DNA of 44,785 nucleotides, taken from Candidatus Fusicatenibacter merdavium. GTDB lineage: Bacteria > Bacillota > Clostridia > Lachnospirales > Lachnospiraceae. A program made the position numbers and the translations under genes. The DNA is taken from NCBI GenBank assembly GCA_019115005.1, contig DXEK01000190.1, forward strand, positions 1 through 44,785, given 5' to 3'. Of the stretch, positions 15,549 through 24,079 are shown one piece after another (position 1 is the first letter of the stretch; every line of letters starts with the position of its first letter). The notes under the pieces were generated by a model that was not told the DNA's origin, ran no database searches, and worked only from the letters and a program-made list of their open reading frames with translations.

Positions 15549-17423
15549 TCACGGCATTGTATCTTCTTCACGGACCGCTGTGATAAGCGCATTTCCCGTC
15601 AACGGATCTCTCTGGCTGTAATCGAACAGCAGCACCGTTCCACACACTCTTCCGTCTTCATCCACCGTAAAAAATTCCAGGTGCGTCATGCGCATCAGCT
15701 GTTTCCACTGATATCCGTCATAATTCTTCAGATATCTGTGTTCCTGCTCCTCTCTCTGATAAAACTGTCTGATACGGTCTTTCTGCTCTGCCAGATCCGG
15801 CGCAAACGGCGGACGGGATTTCAGGTTTTCCCGCGCATACAGATCCATCAGCGCGAGCTGCTCACTCTTCCGGCGCTCCACCTGCTTTTTCTCCGCCAGA
15901 AAATCCAACAGGATCTCATAACGCCGGATCCTTGTGTGGGCCAGTCCGTCATAACCGTTTTCTTCATAATAAATGCCCAACTCGGAAAAGAAATCAAACA
16001 TATTGTCATACAGCTGCTCCGCTAATCCCAGAAGATGCGGAAACTGTCCGCTGTTGTAATAGACCTCGACCATTTCTTCCACGACCTTCAGCCGCAGGAC
16101 GTCCCCGTAGGGAAGCCAGCGGGTGGACAGAACCTCGTAGGGCTCTTCTTCCTGATAAAAGCACTGGTAATCTGCCGTATGCTCCGCCATATAAGAACCG
16201 CTCAGCACTTTCAGGAATCCCAGCTGCAGCTGCTGCGGCTTCAAACGATACACATCGGCAAAGGAGCGCCGGAAACTGTCATAATCCTCGAACGGCAGAC
16301 CGGCGATCAGATCCAGATGCTGATGGATATTCCGCCCTTTCCGGATTTCACAGACCACCGACGACACTTTGGAGAAATCCATTTTCCTGTGGATCTCCCG
16401 GATTGTGTCCGGATTGGTGGACTGGACGCCGATCTCCAGCTGGATCAGCCCCGGCCGCATGCTCCGGAACAATTCCAATTCCTCGTCAGTGATCAGATCC
16501 GCCGCGATCTCAAAATGAAAATTTGTCTTCTGATTGTCATGTTCCGCCAGGTAGGTCCAGATCGCCATCGCGTGATCCTTCCTGCAGTTGAAGGTCCGGT
16601 CCACAAATTTCACCTGCGGCACCTGGTGATCCAGGAAAAACTGCAGTTCTTTTCTGACCAGATCCAGCGACCGGAACCGCAGCTTTTTGTCGATAGACGA
16701 CAGGCAGTAACTGCAGGAAAACGGACAGCCCCGGCTGGACTCGTAATACAGAATGCGGTTGGAAAAATTCTCCAGATCTTCGTACGGAAACGGGATCTCG
16801 CTGAGATCCATCACCGGACGCCAGGGATTCTCATGGATCACCCCATCCCCGTCTCTCCAGGTGATGCCCGCAATCTTGCACAGCCGTCTCTCCATATCAT
16901 TCGCTCCGGATATCTCTACCCCATCCGGTGTGTCTCCCGGCCGGCTGCTCTCTGCCTCATCTGCCAGGCTTCCCGGCCGGCTGCTCTCCATCTCACCCGA
17001 CTGGCTTCCCGGCCGACTGTTTTCCGCCCCGCTCGGACGCTGGTAGGCCAGCGCCAGTTCCGCAAAGGTTTTTTCTCCCTCACCCCTCATGATCCCCCGA
17101 AGGCAGGGATGCTTTTCGAGCATGGAAACGGCCCGGTAAGAAACCTCGGGGCCGCCCAGCCACAGTTCCGTCCGCGGCAGCACCTTTGACAGGTCGCTCA
17201 CCAGAGCCTCCACATAAGAAATATTCCATATATAACAGGAAATGCAAAGTACATCCGGCTGCTTTCGGAAAAGACTTTTCAGGATCTCATCCTTCTGCTG
17301 GTTGATCGTATACTCTGCAATCTCACACTGAGCGCCCATCGCTTTCGCATAGGCGCTCAGTGTATAAACCGCAAGATTCGAATGAATGTACTTTGCATTA
17401 ACTGCTGCTAACACAATTTTCAT
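15549..17423 (-). CDS. B12-binding-domain radical SAM protein with DUF4080-type C-terminus
   Basis: Residues 1-120 form a cobalamin-binding-like Rossmann domain (VLAAVNAKYIHSNLAVYTL, LWLGGPEVSYRA). The radical SAM cluster motif is CPFSCSYC (CxxxCxxC), followed by a TIM-barrel (LIQLEIGVQSTNPDTI, HLDLIAGLPFEDYDSF) and a C-terminal DUF4080-like region. Members are common in gut Clostridia but the substrate is unknown. Unusually, residues ~135-170 hold three 12-residue SSRPGS-type tandem repeats in a linker before the radical SAM domain. It overlaps the fructokinase-like gene by 4 bp (ATGA), so the two are co-translated. Class certain, substrate unknown. Confidence 0.9.
   Translation of the reverse strand: MKIVLAAVNAKYIHSNLAVYTLSAYAKAMGAQCEIAEYTINQQKDEILKSLFRKQPDVLCISCYIWNISYVEALVSDLSKVLPRTELWLGGPEVSYRAVSMLEKHPCLRGIMRGEGEKTFAELALAYQRPSGAENSRPGSQSGEMESSRPGSLADEAESSRPGDTPDGVEISGANDMERRLCKIAGITWRDGDGVIHENPWRPVMDLSEIPFPYEDLENFSNRILYYESSRGCPFSCSYCLSSIDKKLRFRSLDLVRKELQFFLDHQVPQVKFVDRTFNCRKDHAMAIWTYLAEHDNQKTNFHFEIAADLITDEELELFRSMRPGLIQLEIGVQSTNPDTIREIHRKMDFSKVSSVVCEIRKGRNIHQHLDLIAGLPFEDYDSFRRSFADVYRLKPQQLQLGFLKVLSGSYMAEHTADYQCFYQEEEPYEVLSTRWLPYGDVLRLKVVEEMVEVYYNSGQFPHLLGLAEQLYDNMFDFFSELGIYYEENGYDGLAHTRIRRYEILLDFLAEKKQVERRKSEQLALMDLYARENLKSRPPFAPDLAEQKDRIRQFYQREEQEHRYLKNYDGYQWKQLMRMTHLEFFTVDEDGRVCGTVLLFDYSQRDPLTGNALITAVREEDTMP
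16914..17021 (-). repeat. 3 x 36 bp tandem repeat inside the radical SAM gene
   Basis: In the coding sense the units read NSRPGSQSGEME / SSRPGSLADEAE / SSRPGDTPDGVE. GGCCGGGAAGC recurs at the nucleotide level. The reading frame is preserved and copy number may vary between strains. Confidence 0.85.
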
Positions 17424-18364
17424 AACTGCTTCAAAACTTCCTCTAAATTCGGCATCGCGGGAATGGCACCGCGGCGTTCCACACAGAGTCCCGCTACCGC
17501 GTTAGCGAAGCGGACATAGACTCTCGCGTTCTCTTCCGTCAGCGTCTCCGGCTTCTCATCGTTCTGCGCAAACTGGTACAGCAGACCGCCCCAGAAGGAA
17601 TCGCCTGCGCCTGTCGTGTCAACGACCTTGCACTCTCTTCCCTTTTCCTGCACTTCGATCTGTCCGGTCTTCAACAGCGCTCCGTCTTTTCCGAGAGTAA
17701 CTACCACACAGCCCACGCCCTGGCTCAGCAACGCCTCCGCAGCCTCCTTTGGATCTTCGTGATCCGTCAACAGCGCCGTCTCCTCGTCGGAAATCTTCAT
17801 GATGTCCGCATAGGGGATCATGGAGCGCATATATTTCTTGGCCTCTTCCTCATTTTTCCACAGCAGCGGGCGGTAGTTGGGATCATAAGAGATCAGCGCG
17901 CCTGCTTTCTTGGCCTCTTCCACGGCATACATGGTGGCGCTTCTGGCCGGTTCGTCTGTCAGAGACAGAGAACCACAGTGGAAAATCTTCGTGTTCTGGA
18001 TCACTTCCATCGGGATCTCTTCTTTGCGAAGCTGTGTATCCGCTCCCGGCTTTCTCGCGAAGGAAAAGCTGCGCTCTCCATTCTTCAGCGCGACAAACGC
18101 CAGAGTCGTAAAATAGTCCGGATCTTCGATCAGTCCGGTAACATCGATTCCTTCTTTTTCCAGCGTTTCCTTCAAAAGCTTTCCGTGCATGTCGTCGCCG
18201 ACTTTTCCGATAAACGCCGCAGTCCCGCCGAGACGTGCGATCGCAGCCAGCACATTGGCCGGAGCGCCTCCCGGATTCTGCTCAAACAGCGCCTGTCCTC
18301 CCTCGGAAGTTCCATAAGGTGTGAAGTCGATCAGGACCTCCCCCAATGCAGTTACATCTACCAT
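17420..18364 (-). CDS. scrK: PfkB-family carbohydrate kinase, fructokinase-like
   Basis: The protein phosphorylates a sugar with ATP, most likely fructose. PfkB signature 1 is GGAPANVLAAIARLGGTAAFIGKVGDD and signature 2, with the catalytic aspartate, is VDTTGAGDSFWGGLLYQF. ALGEVLIDFTPYG at the start and IPMEVIQNTKIFHCGSLSL fit fructokinase more than ribokinase. The 314-residue length is normal. It is divergent from an AraC-type regulator 560 bp away, which may respond to a sugar, although no sugar transporter is present. It shares its message with the radical SAM gene by 4 bp overlap. Substrate assignment is moderate. Confidence 0.88.
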   Translation of the reverse strand: MVDVTALGEVLIDFTPYGTSEGGQALFEQNPGGAPANVLAAIARLGGTAAFIGKVGDDMHGKLLKETLEKEGIDVTGLIEDPDYFTTLAFVALKNGERSFSFARKPGADTQLRKEEIPMEVIQNTKIFHCGSLSLTDEPARSATMYAVEEAKKAGALISYDPNYRPLLWKNEEEAKKYMRSMIPYADIMKISDEETALLTDHEDPKEAAEALLSQGVGCVVVTLGKDGALLKTGQIEVQEKGRECKVVDTTGAGDSFWGGLLYQFAQNDEKPETLTEENARVYVRFANAVAGLCVERRGAIPAMPNLEEVLKQL

Positions 18365-18395
18365 ATTCGTGTACCTCTCTTTGCACTTTTTACAC

Positions 18396-18416
18396 CTGTT
18401 CCGGCCGGCCGGACAG
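18396..18416. repeat. GC-rich palindrome, likely diverged family member
   Basis: CTGTtCCGGCCGGCCGGACAG has CTGT/ACAG arms with a CCGG core. It sits ~30 bp upstream of the scrK start, a position that would suit an operator, but it also resembles the dispersed palindromes. Confidence 0.5.
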
Positions 18417-18713
18417 TTGCATTCTTTCTAACTATAGTATCATGACATAGGAAAAAATTCAAGAAATCAGCCTCATTGTTTCCTGCCACATTTGTTTCCA
18501 TATTTTTCCAATTTTTATATGCTAAATCTCTTTTTTACGTATCGTTTTCATGTTTTTTGTTTCATTAAGTGACTTCTTTTGCAAATTTTCTTGTTTCCAT
18601 TCGTTTTTCAGAATAATATTTGAAAAAATAAGAATTATATCATCATATAGTCTGTCCTTCCCGGCTTTTTCCTGATCCTTTTGTTCCAGGAGACCAGGAA
18701 AAAAGAAGATACA

Positions 18714-18731
18714 TTTCATACATGTATGAAA
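18714..18731. promoter_or_regulatory. Perfect 18 bp palindrome upstream of the AraC-type gene
   Basis: TTTCATACATGTATGAAA equals its own reverse complement. It is unlike the dispersed palindrome family and lies ~200 bp upstream of the araC-type start. A regulator binding site is plausible; no experimental link can be made. Confidence 0.5.
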
Positions 18732-18798
18732 AAGTATCCGCCTGAGTTCCTGAAAGCTATGAGAAAACAGCCTGACAGGGCGAATCCCGAACATTTTC

Positions 18799-18826
18799 GT
18801 AACAGTTCAGCTGGCTGAACGGTAAC
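18799..18826. repeat. Dispersed palindrome copy 3
   Basis: GTAACAGTTCAGCTGGCTGAACGGTAAC has perfect GTTCAG/CTGAAC arms around CTGG. It is close to the family consensus. Confidence 0.75.
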
Positions 18827-18928
18827 ACATTTTCAGGATTTGAAAAGATGAAAAAGATCTTATTTGCCGTTACAGCAAAAACGTCTGTTACGATTTTGCA
18901 GCAACTTTACGGACCGGAGGACTGATTT

Positions 18929-19825
18929 ATGCACCAACCTTACATTTTCTATCGATTTGATGTTCAATCTCCTATTCAATTCAGAAAAACGGGAAAATGC
19001 GAAGCGGTTTCATCGGTTCAGATCCACAGTCCGCACAATGAAGAAGCTTATGAACTGATCATAGAAACAGAAGGAACTGTCTGTCTGCAGTTCATGAATT
19101 CCCGCTGCTGCGCCGTGCCCGGCGAATATCTACTGCTCCATCCTTCCCTTCCCAGACAGAGGATGACGCCTGGCAGCGTAAAAAATCTTCAGGAAAGCAA
19201 ATGCAGCTTCTACTGGATGCGGTTTTCCTGTTCTTCCCCCGCACTTTTTTCTGGAACTCTTGCCGAGAGCAGCAGGCAGAAAGCCGGCACGATCCCCCTT
19301 CCAATCCACGGCGCACTGATCCATCCTCAGAAAGCACTTCTGCTGATGCGGCAGCTTCAGGACTGCGTCCGGTCAGGATATGACGCCTGCTATCTGAACT
19401 ACATGGCGACACTGATCATCTGCGAGATTTCAAATCAGCACCGCTTTTTCCTCTCACGAGGAGAAAACGGTGCTGCAAACACGAAGAAACAACTGTACAA
19501 TGACATCATCGATTACGTGAATTATTTCATCAACGATGACCTGAAAGTCACCTCGATCGCCCGGCATTTCGGATATAATGACAAATACCTGTCCCGATAT
19601 TTCAAGAAAATGTCCGGCGTCAGTCTGAAACATTATATTCTCAGCCAGAAAATCGAGCGTGCCAATTTTCTTCTCACAGATACGAATCTCACAGTCAGTG
19701 ATATTTCAAACTCCCTTGGTTTTTCAGATTACCATAATTTTATCCGGGTCTACAAGTCCATGACGTCCATGACTCCTTCAGAGTACCGGAATCTCTACTC
19801 GCAGCGGATTTTGGAACATCACTGA
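18929..19825 (+). CDS. AraC-family transcriptional regulator
   Basis: The N-terminal ~150 residues form a cupin-like ligand domain (YELIIETEGTVCLQF, PGEYLLLHP). The C-terminal ~100 residues carry two helix-turn-helix motifs: LKVTSIARHFGYNDKYLSRYFKKMSGVSLKHYI and LTVSDISNSLGFSDYHNFIRVYKSMTSMTPSEYR. The ATG at 18929 is chosen because GGAGG lies 10 bp upstream. AraC regulators of this class often control sugar genes and their own expression; the divergent scrK is the nearest candidate target. Its 3' end overlaps the convergent EAL-gene by 7 bp, so the two messages share complementary tails. Confidence 0.92.
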   Translation: MHQPYIFYRFDVQSPIQFRKTGKCEAVSSVQIHSPHNEEAYELIIETEGTVCLQFMNSRCCAVPGEYLLLHPSLPRQRMTPGSVKNLQESKCSFYWMRFSCSSPALFSGTLAESSRQKAGTIPLPIHGALIHPQKALLLMRQLQDCVRSGYDACYLNYMATLIICEISNQHRFFLSRGENGAANTKKQLYNDIIDYVNYFINDDLKVTSIARHFGYNDKYLSRYFKKMSGVSLKHYILSQKIERANFLLTDTNLTVSDISNSLGFSDYHNFIRVYKSMTSMTPSEYRNLYSQRILEHH

Positions 19826-22065
19826 TCACCGTGCAGAAACCTCTCCCCGAATTCCACCGCAGGAACCGGCCGGCTGTAATAATACCCCTGGCCGTAATTA
19901 CAGCCGATCGACTGCAGGAATTTTTCGTCAGCCTCTGTCTCGACCCCTTCGGCAACCGTCCGGATCCCGATATCTTTTGCGATCTGGACCACGTTGCGCA
20001 TCATGGTCTTCTGCTTCGCTTCCCGGTTCGTCCCCATCGCCATCAGAAACTCCCGGTCCAGTTTCACCTCGTCAATCTCCAGGCCAGACAGAATATTCAG
20101 AGAAGAATAGCCGCTGCCGAAATCATCCATGGAAATCTGAAAACCTTTTTTCTTCAGCCGAAGGATCGTCTGGTTCAGTTCCTCCAGGTTCTCCGCCGCC
20201 AGTCCCTCCAGGATCTCCAGGACCAGATACTTTCTGGGAACTCTGTAGTGGTCTGTGATCTCACACAGCCGGTCGATGTAATCCTCCTGATAAAACAGAA
20301 GCTTCGACTGGTTGACGGCGATCGGGAAAATGGTGATTCCCTGATCCAGCCAGTTTCTCTGCATCTGACACGTCAGTTCCACCATATGCAGATCCAGCTG
20401 CGCGCAGAATCCATTCTTCTCAAACACCGGGATAAACCGGTCCGGATAAATCATGGAGCCGTCCTTCCGGATCCAGCGCACCAGAGCCTCCGCTCCGCAG
20501 ATCGTTCCGCCCTCCAGATCTTTTTTCGCCTGAAGATACAGATGAAACTCTCCGTTTTCCAACGCTTCCTGACGGCTGCTCTCGATCATCACGTTCATCT
20601 GTTTTTCCTCGTGCATCTTCTGATCATAAAAAGCAATCTCGCTCTCATGACCGTTCCGGATCATCTTCATCGCAAACTCCGAATGAGCTAGAAGTCTTTT
20701 TCCGAGTTCTTCCCTGTCCTGCGGCTCCTGTTCCACTGCAACGCCGCAATACAGGGTGATCGCATAATTCTTATGAAAATTCGCAGTCAGGCCGCTGATC
20801 TGCTCCATGATCCCATGCAGCCGCTCCCTGATCCGTTCTTCCTCCGTCTCGCCGAGCAGCAGATAGAACTGATCCGGCTTTTCCCGGCAGCATCGCTCCT
20901 CCTTCTTCAGCAGACGTTTCAACAGCGCCGCCGTTTCCACCAGGAGTTCATCCGCCTGGTCCTTTCCGAAAATATCATTGATATACTGAAAATGCCGGAA
21001 ATTCAGCGCCGCCACACAGTATCCGGTATCCTGAGCCAGCAGCCGCTCCGCCTCCCACTGGAATTTGCTCAGATTGTCCATGCCGGTAAGCTGATCCTGC
21101 TCCGCCAGTGACAGGATCTTCCGATTGTCTTTCTTCGTATTTCTATAGGTATAAATGATCGCCGTAATACAGGCCAGGAAGAGGATCGCAAAGGCGCCCA
21201 CGACCAGAACGATCATCGAATAGATCGGGCTGTGAATGTCTTTTCCATTGTCAATGTAGATCAGATTCCATCCATTGTCTCCCATAGAAGCGCAGTAAAG
21301 CGTATAGGAAGTCCCCTCCCAGCGGATCGTCTTTCTGAAGATCGCCTCCCGGTCAGCGTCCGACCGGTCCGGGAACTCCGCGGAAGCGATCATCCGCTCT
21401 CCGTCATCCAGAACCGTCTCGCCCTCCGACGAAGCGATCACCGTTCCGTCATTCTTCGTCCAGAAAATAGTGATCTTGTCTCCGGCAGTGGTGACGCTGT
21501 TGATGACGTTATAAAATTCATCCAGCCCCTGAATTCCAGTCAGTGCTCCCTTCACAACATCTCCCTGATACACCGGGATCGCATAAGTGACCACACGGGC
21601 GCCGTTTTCCTCATAGACCTGGGAGACGGCGTTCTCTCCGCTCCAGGCACTCCGGATCGCTTCCTGCGCCTCCGCTGGGCGGCTGCTGAACGCGTACGGT
21701 CTGTCGCTTCCCGGCAGATGGATCTCAAGTTCCTCTGTGCCGGCCGCATAATATCCTACTTTATAAAAAGAAAAATTGGGGGCCAGATCCCTGACCTGAT
21801 CCGCGATGACCATCTCCCGGGAGAGAAGGCCTTTCTCCATCAACGCCTCCAGGATCTGCAGCATTTCAAAATCCGTAGACATCTGCTCCTGAAACCGCAG
21901 CCGGTATTCGTTGACCAGAGAATCCACGTATGCCGTATAAGACCGCTCCTCCGCCTTCCGCACAGCCACCACAACAATGGTGGACGACACAAGGATCACA
22001 GCGCTGATCAACACAAGCACTGCCGTGTATTTTATGATCTTTGTTCTCAGATGTTCCTGTTCCAT
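19819..22065 (-). CDS. Membrane c-di-GMP phosphodiesterase: Cache sensor, degenerate GGDEF, EAL
   Basis: Two membrane helices (at the start and after about 280 residues) flank an extracytoplasmic Cache-like sensor (LVNEYRLRFQEQMSTDF..., WNLIYIDN). Next come a GGDEF fold and an EAL domain. The GGDEF motif is lost (EKPDQF where GGDEF is expected), so cyclase activity is unlikely. EAL landmarks are kept: EALVRW, LEILEG (LEITE-like), DDFGSGYSSL, KLDREFL and AEGVET. The protein should therefore hydrolyse c-di-GMP in response to a ligand. The start is uncertain: 22065 (MEQEHLRT) precedes the first helix directly, 22152 (MSLAKPQ) would add a basic tail, and the track uses a TTG. A TATAGA box near 22152 argues for the shorter form. 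Confidence 0.88.
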   Translation of the reverse strand: MEQEHLRTKIIKYTAVLVLISAVILVSSTIVVVAVRKAEERSYTAYVDSLVNEYRLRFQEQMSTDFEMLQILEALMEKGLLSREMVIADQVRDLAPNFSFYKVGYYAAGTEELEIHLPGSDRPYAFSSRPAEAQEAIRSAWSGENAVSQVYEENGARVVTYAIPVYQGDVVKGALTGIQGLDEFYNVINSVTTAGDKITIFWTKNDGTVIASSEGETVLDDGERMIASAEFPDRSDADREAIFRKTIRWEGTSYTLYCASMGDNGWNLIYIDNGKDIHSPIYSMIVLVVGAFAILFLACITAIIYTYRNTKKDNRKILSLAEQDQLTGMDNLSKFQWEAERLLAQDTGYCVAALNFRHFQYINDIFGKDQADELLVETAALLKRLLKKEERCCREKPDQFYLLLGETEEERIRERLHGIMEQISGLTANFHKNYAITLYCGVAVEQEPQDREELGKRLLAHSEFAMKMIRNGHESEIAFYDQKMHEEKQMNVMIESSRQEALENGEFHLYLQAKKDLEGGTICGAEALVRWIRKDGSMIYPDRFIPVFEKNGFCAQLDLHMVELTCQMQRNWLDQGITIFPIAVNQSKLLFYQEDYIDRLCEITDHYRVPRKYLVLEILEGLAAENLEELNQTILRLKKKGFQISMDDFGSGYSSLNILSGLEIDEVKLDREFLMAMGTNREAKQKTMMRNVVQIAKDIGIRTVAEGVETEADEKFLQSIGCNYGQGYYYSRPVPAVEFGERFLHGDQ

Positions 22066-22216
22066 GTCTTTTCTCTGTTTTTCTCTCAATGATCTCTTTC
22101 CACCGGCCCTTTCCCTATGTCTTTGCGAATTCTGCGGTTTCGCTAAAGACATTCTATAGTATTCCCCCGGCAATGTCCACGCGTTTTGCCCATTTTCTTA
22201 TATATGGAAAATCGGG

Positions 22217-22256
22217 TTCCGGCATCCGGCCATTGAGAATCGCTTCGCGATGGACT
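22217..22256 (+). repeat. Composite repeat, truncated copy C
   Basis: GTTCCGGCATCCGGCCATTGAGAATCGCTTCGCGATGGACTGG matches only the first hairpin module of copies A and B. The rest is replaced by the LCP gene promoter. Confidence 0.75.
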
Positions 22257-22284
22257 GGACAAGGAAGAAAAGGAAGTCTATAAT
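22256..22284 (+). promoter_or_regulatory. Strong sigma-A promoter for the LCP gene
   Basis: TGGACA (22256-22261), 17 bp spacer, TATAAT (22279-22284). The start point would be near 22291, ~80 bp before the ATG. The -35 box is the last part of truncated repeat copy C. Confidence 0.75.
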
Positions 22285-22369
22285 AAAGGCACGGAACTTT
22301 CCGGAGAGAAGAACGTCTCCGGAAAGCGCTGAACAAGCTACTGCAACATAAGAGAAAGGATTATTAACA

Positions 22370-23860
22370 ATGAGTCATTCCAGATCAAAAAAATCGAGAA
22401 AGAAAAATCCGGTTCCCGGTATTGTCCTCTCACTGCTGCTTCTGGTGGCCGCGGGCATTTTCCTCTGTCTGCTGTATCTGACACATATGCTTACGAACAC
22501 CTATCTGTTTGTGGCAGCGGGAGCATGTCTGATCGCTGTTCTGATCACCTTTTACCTCACCAGGAATTTCCGCAAGCGGATCCCCTTCGTCTTCGGAAGT
22601 CTGTGGTTCCTGCTCTGCATCGGAATCTTTTCCGTCGGAAGCATTTATCTGTACCGGACGCAGGCAGCGCTGCAGGCCATCGCAGGTACAGAGACGGAAA
22701 TCTCCAATGTCTCCGTCTATGTGCGGATAGATGATCCGGCACAAACACTGTCAGACGCGTCCGGCTATTCCTTCGGTATTCTCAGCACGCTTGACCGGGA
22801 AAACACCGATACAGTCGTGTCCAGGATCAACGAACAGCTGGGCGTCACCATCCAGACCGCCGAATTCGACGGACTGACACAGCTTGCCGACGGACTCCGG
22901 AACCATCAGGTAGACGCGCTGATCCTCAACGACGCTTACCTGGATCTGTACGAGGAGTTTGACGGATACACGGAATTCCCGTCACAGATTCGCGCGCTGA
23001 GCACAGAAAGCATCGAAACCGCAGTCCAGAATAATGAACTGACGTCCACGACGGTACAGGACCTGAACGATAACCCAGTCCTCAATATTTACATCAGCGG
23101 AAGCGATACGAGAGAATCCACTCTGCCGTCCCGCAGCCGCAGCGACGTCAACATTCTGGCAAGCATCAATACCCAGACCCATCAGGTACTCCTGATCTCC
23201 ACTCCGCGTGACTATTACGTGCCGCTGTCCATCTCCAACGGAGTTCCGGACAAGCTGACCCACGCCGGGATCTACGGAGTACAGGTCAGCATGGATACCC
23301 TGTCCATGCTCTACGAAGTTCCGATCGACTACTATTTCCGCGTAAACTTCAACGGTTTCGTGGACATCATCGATGCCCTCGGCGGAATCGACGTTTATTC
23401 CGACTACACCTTTGACAGTGGTAACGTCTCTGGCTATCACTTTAACGAAGGATGGAATTCCGTGAACGGCGAAGAGGCGCTTACCTTCTGCCGGGAACGT
23501 TACGCCTTCGCTTCCGGTGACAGACAGCGAGGAAAAAATCAGATGGCCGTGATCCAGGGTGTATTGAACAAAGCCACCAGTCCCGCGATCCTGTCCAACT
23601 ACACCTCCGTACTGGACAGCGCGGCAGGATGTATGGAGACAAACGTTCCCTACGATACCATCGCTGAGATCGTCCGCGATCAGCTTGCGGGCGGCGGCAG
23701 CTGGAACGTCGTCAGCTACAGCGTGGACGGTACCGGAGACAGCCAGGTGCCATACTCCATGAGTTCCTCCGTCTACGTCATGATCCCGGACACCTCCACC
23801 GTGGACCAGGCAAAATCCCTGCTGGCTCAGGTGGCGGCGGGCGAGACACTGCAGCAGTAA
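22370..23860 (+). CDS. LytR-CpsA-Psr (LCP) family glycopolymer transferase
   Basis: LCP proteins move undecaprenyl-linked glycopolymers such as teichoic acids or capsule onto peptidoglycan outside the membrane. The 496-residue protein has a very basic N-terminus, three membrane helices (~20-100), an accessory domain (~110-250, EFDGLTQLADGLRNHQVDALILND) and the LCP catalytic domain (~255-450) with NILASINTQTHQVLLISTPRDYYVPL, GGIDVYSDYTFD and EEALTFCRERYAF, including the key arginines. GAAAGGA lies ~12 bp upstream of the ATG. It is monocistronic, bounded by its own promoter and a double terminator. Polymers made with the rhamnose and uronic acid genes of this window are plausible substrates. 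Confidence 0.94.
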   Translation: MSHSRSKKSRKKNPVPGIVLSLLLLVAAGIFLCLLYLTHMLTNTYLFVAAGACLIAVLITFYLTRNFRKRIPFVFGSLWFLLCIGIFSVGSIYLYRTQAALQAIAGTETEISNVSVYVRIDDPAQTLSDASGYSFGILSTLDRENTDTVVSRINEQLGVTIQTAEFDGLTQLADGLRNHQVDALILNDAYLDLYEEFDGYTEFPSQIRALSTESIETAVQNNELTSTTVQDLNDNPVLNIYISGSDTRESTLPSRSRSDVNILASINTQTHQVLLISTPRDYYVPLSISNGVPDKLTHAGIYGVQVSMDTLSMLYEVPIDYYFRVNFNGFVDIIDALGGIDVYSDYTFDSGNVSGYHFNEGWNSVNGEEALTFCRERYAFASGDRQRGKNQMAVIQGVLNKATSPAILSNYTSVLDSAAGCMETNVPYDTIAEIVRDQLAGGGSWNVVSYSVDGTGDSQVPYSMSSSVYVMIPDTSTVDQAKSLLAQVAAGETLQQ

Positions 23861-23875
23861 AACAAGAAAACATCC

Positions 23876-23919
23876 GGCCGCATTCTTCCGCTCCGGCGGA
23901 AGATGCGCTCCGGCCGGCT
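23876..23919. terminator. GC-rich hairpin after the LCP gene
   Basis: CCGGCCGCATTCTTCCGC tcc GGCGGAAGATGCGCTCCGGCCGG folds into a long stem 15 bp after the stop. It lacks its own U tract and likely supports the next hairpin. Confidence 0.6.
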
Positions 23920-23922
23920 GAC

Positions 23923-23972
23923 AAAAAGCCTCCGGATTTCCACAGTGTTCTGTGAAAATCCGGAGGCTTTTC
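23923..23972 (+). terminator. Rho-independent terminator after the LCP gene
   Basis: AAAAGCCTCCGGATTTcCACAG tgttc TGTGaAAATCCGGAGGCTTTT has a ~20 bp stem ending in TTTT. It is symmetrical, so it can also stop rfbD transcription from the other side. Confidence 0.85.
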
Positions 23973-23973
23973 G

Positions 23974-24075
23974 TTACAGTTCAGCCCGGTCTGCGCATTT
24001 CCTGCGCAGACTGTATGAAAACATAGTGTCTGTGGGTATCCAGCCCATCGCGAAGCGATTTTCAATGGCTGGAAT
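23974..24075 (-). repeat. Composite three-hairpin repeat, copy B
   Basis: On the minus strand: TTCCAGCCATTGAAAATCGCTTCGCGATGGGCTGG, ATACCCACAGACACTATGTTTTCA, hairpin GTCTGCGCAggaaaTGCGCAGAC, then CGGGCTGAACTGTAAC. Most bases agree with copy A over the same order of modules. It sits directly behind the rfbD stop. Confidence 0.85.
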
Positions 24076-24079
24076 TTTT

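Larger units (their letters stand above)
18365..18928. other. 564 bp divergent regulatory spacer
   Basis: This is the spacer between scrK (minus) and the AraC-type gene (plus). It is A+T-rich and holds a GC-rich palindrome near scrK (18396-18416), a perfect 18 bp palindrome (18714-18731) and a palindrome-family copy (18799-18826). The 90-codon minus-strand frame (18522-18794) has no ribosome binding site and a composition like translated A+T-rich DNA; it is not called. Confidence 0.5.

Noticed and set aside
14808-17189. Long plus-strand frames over the exonuclease and radical SAM genes
   Set aside because: They lie opposite well-supported genes and show the usual antisense composition.
18522-18794. 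90-codon minus-strand ORF in the scrK-araC spacer
   Set aside because: No ribosome binding site or recognisable domain; its translation is typical of A+T-rich non-coding DNA and it overlaps the 18 bp palindrome.
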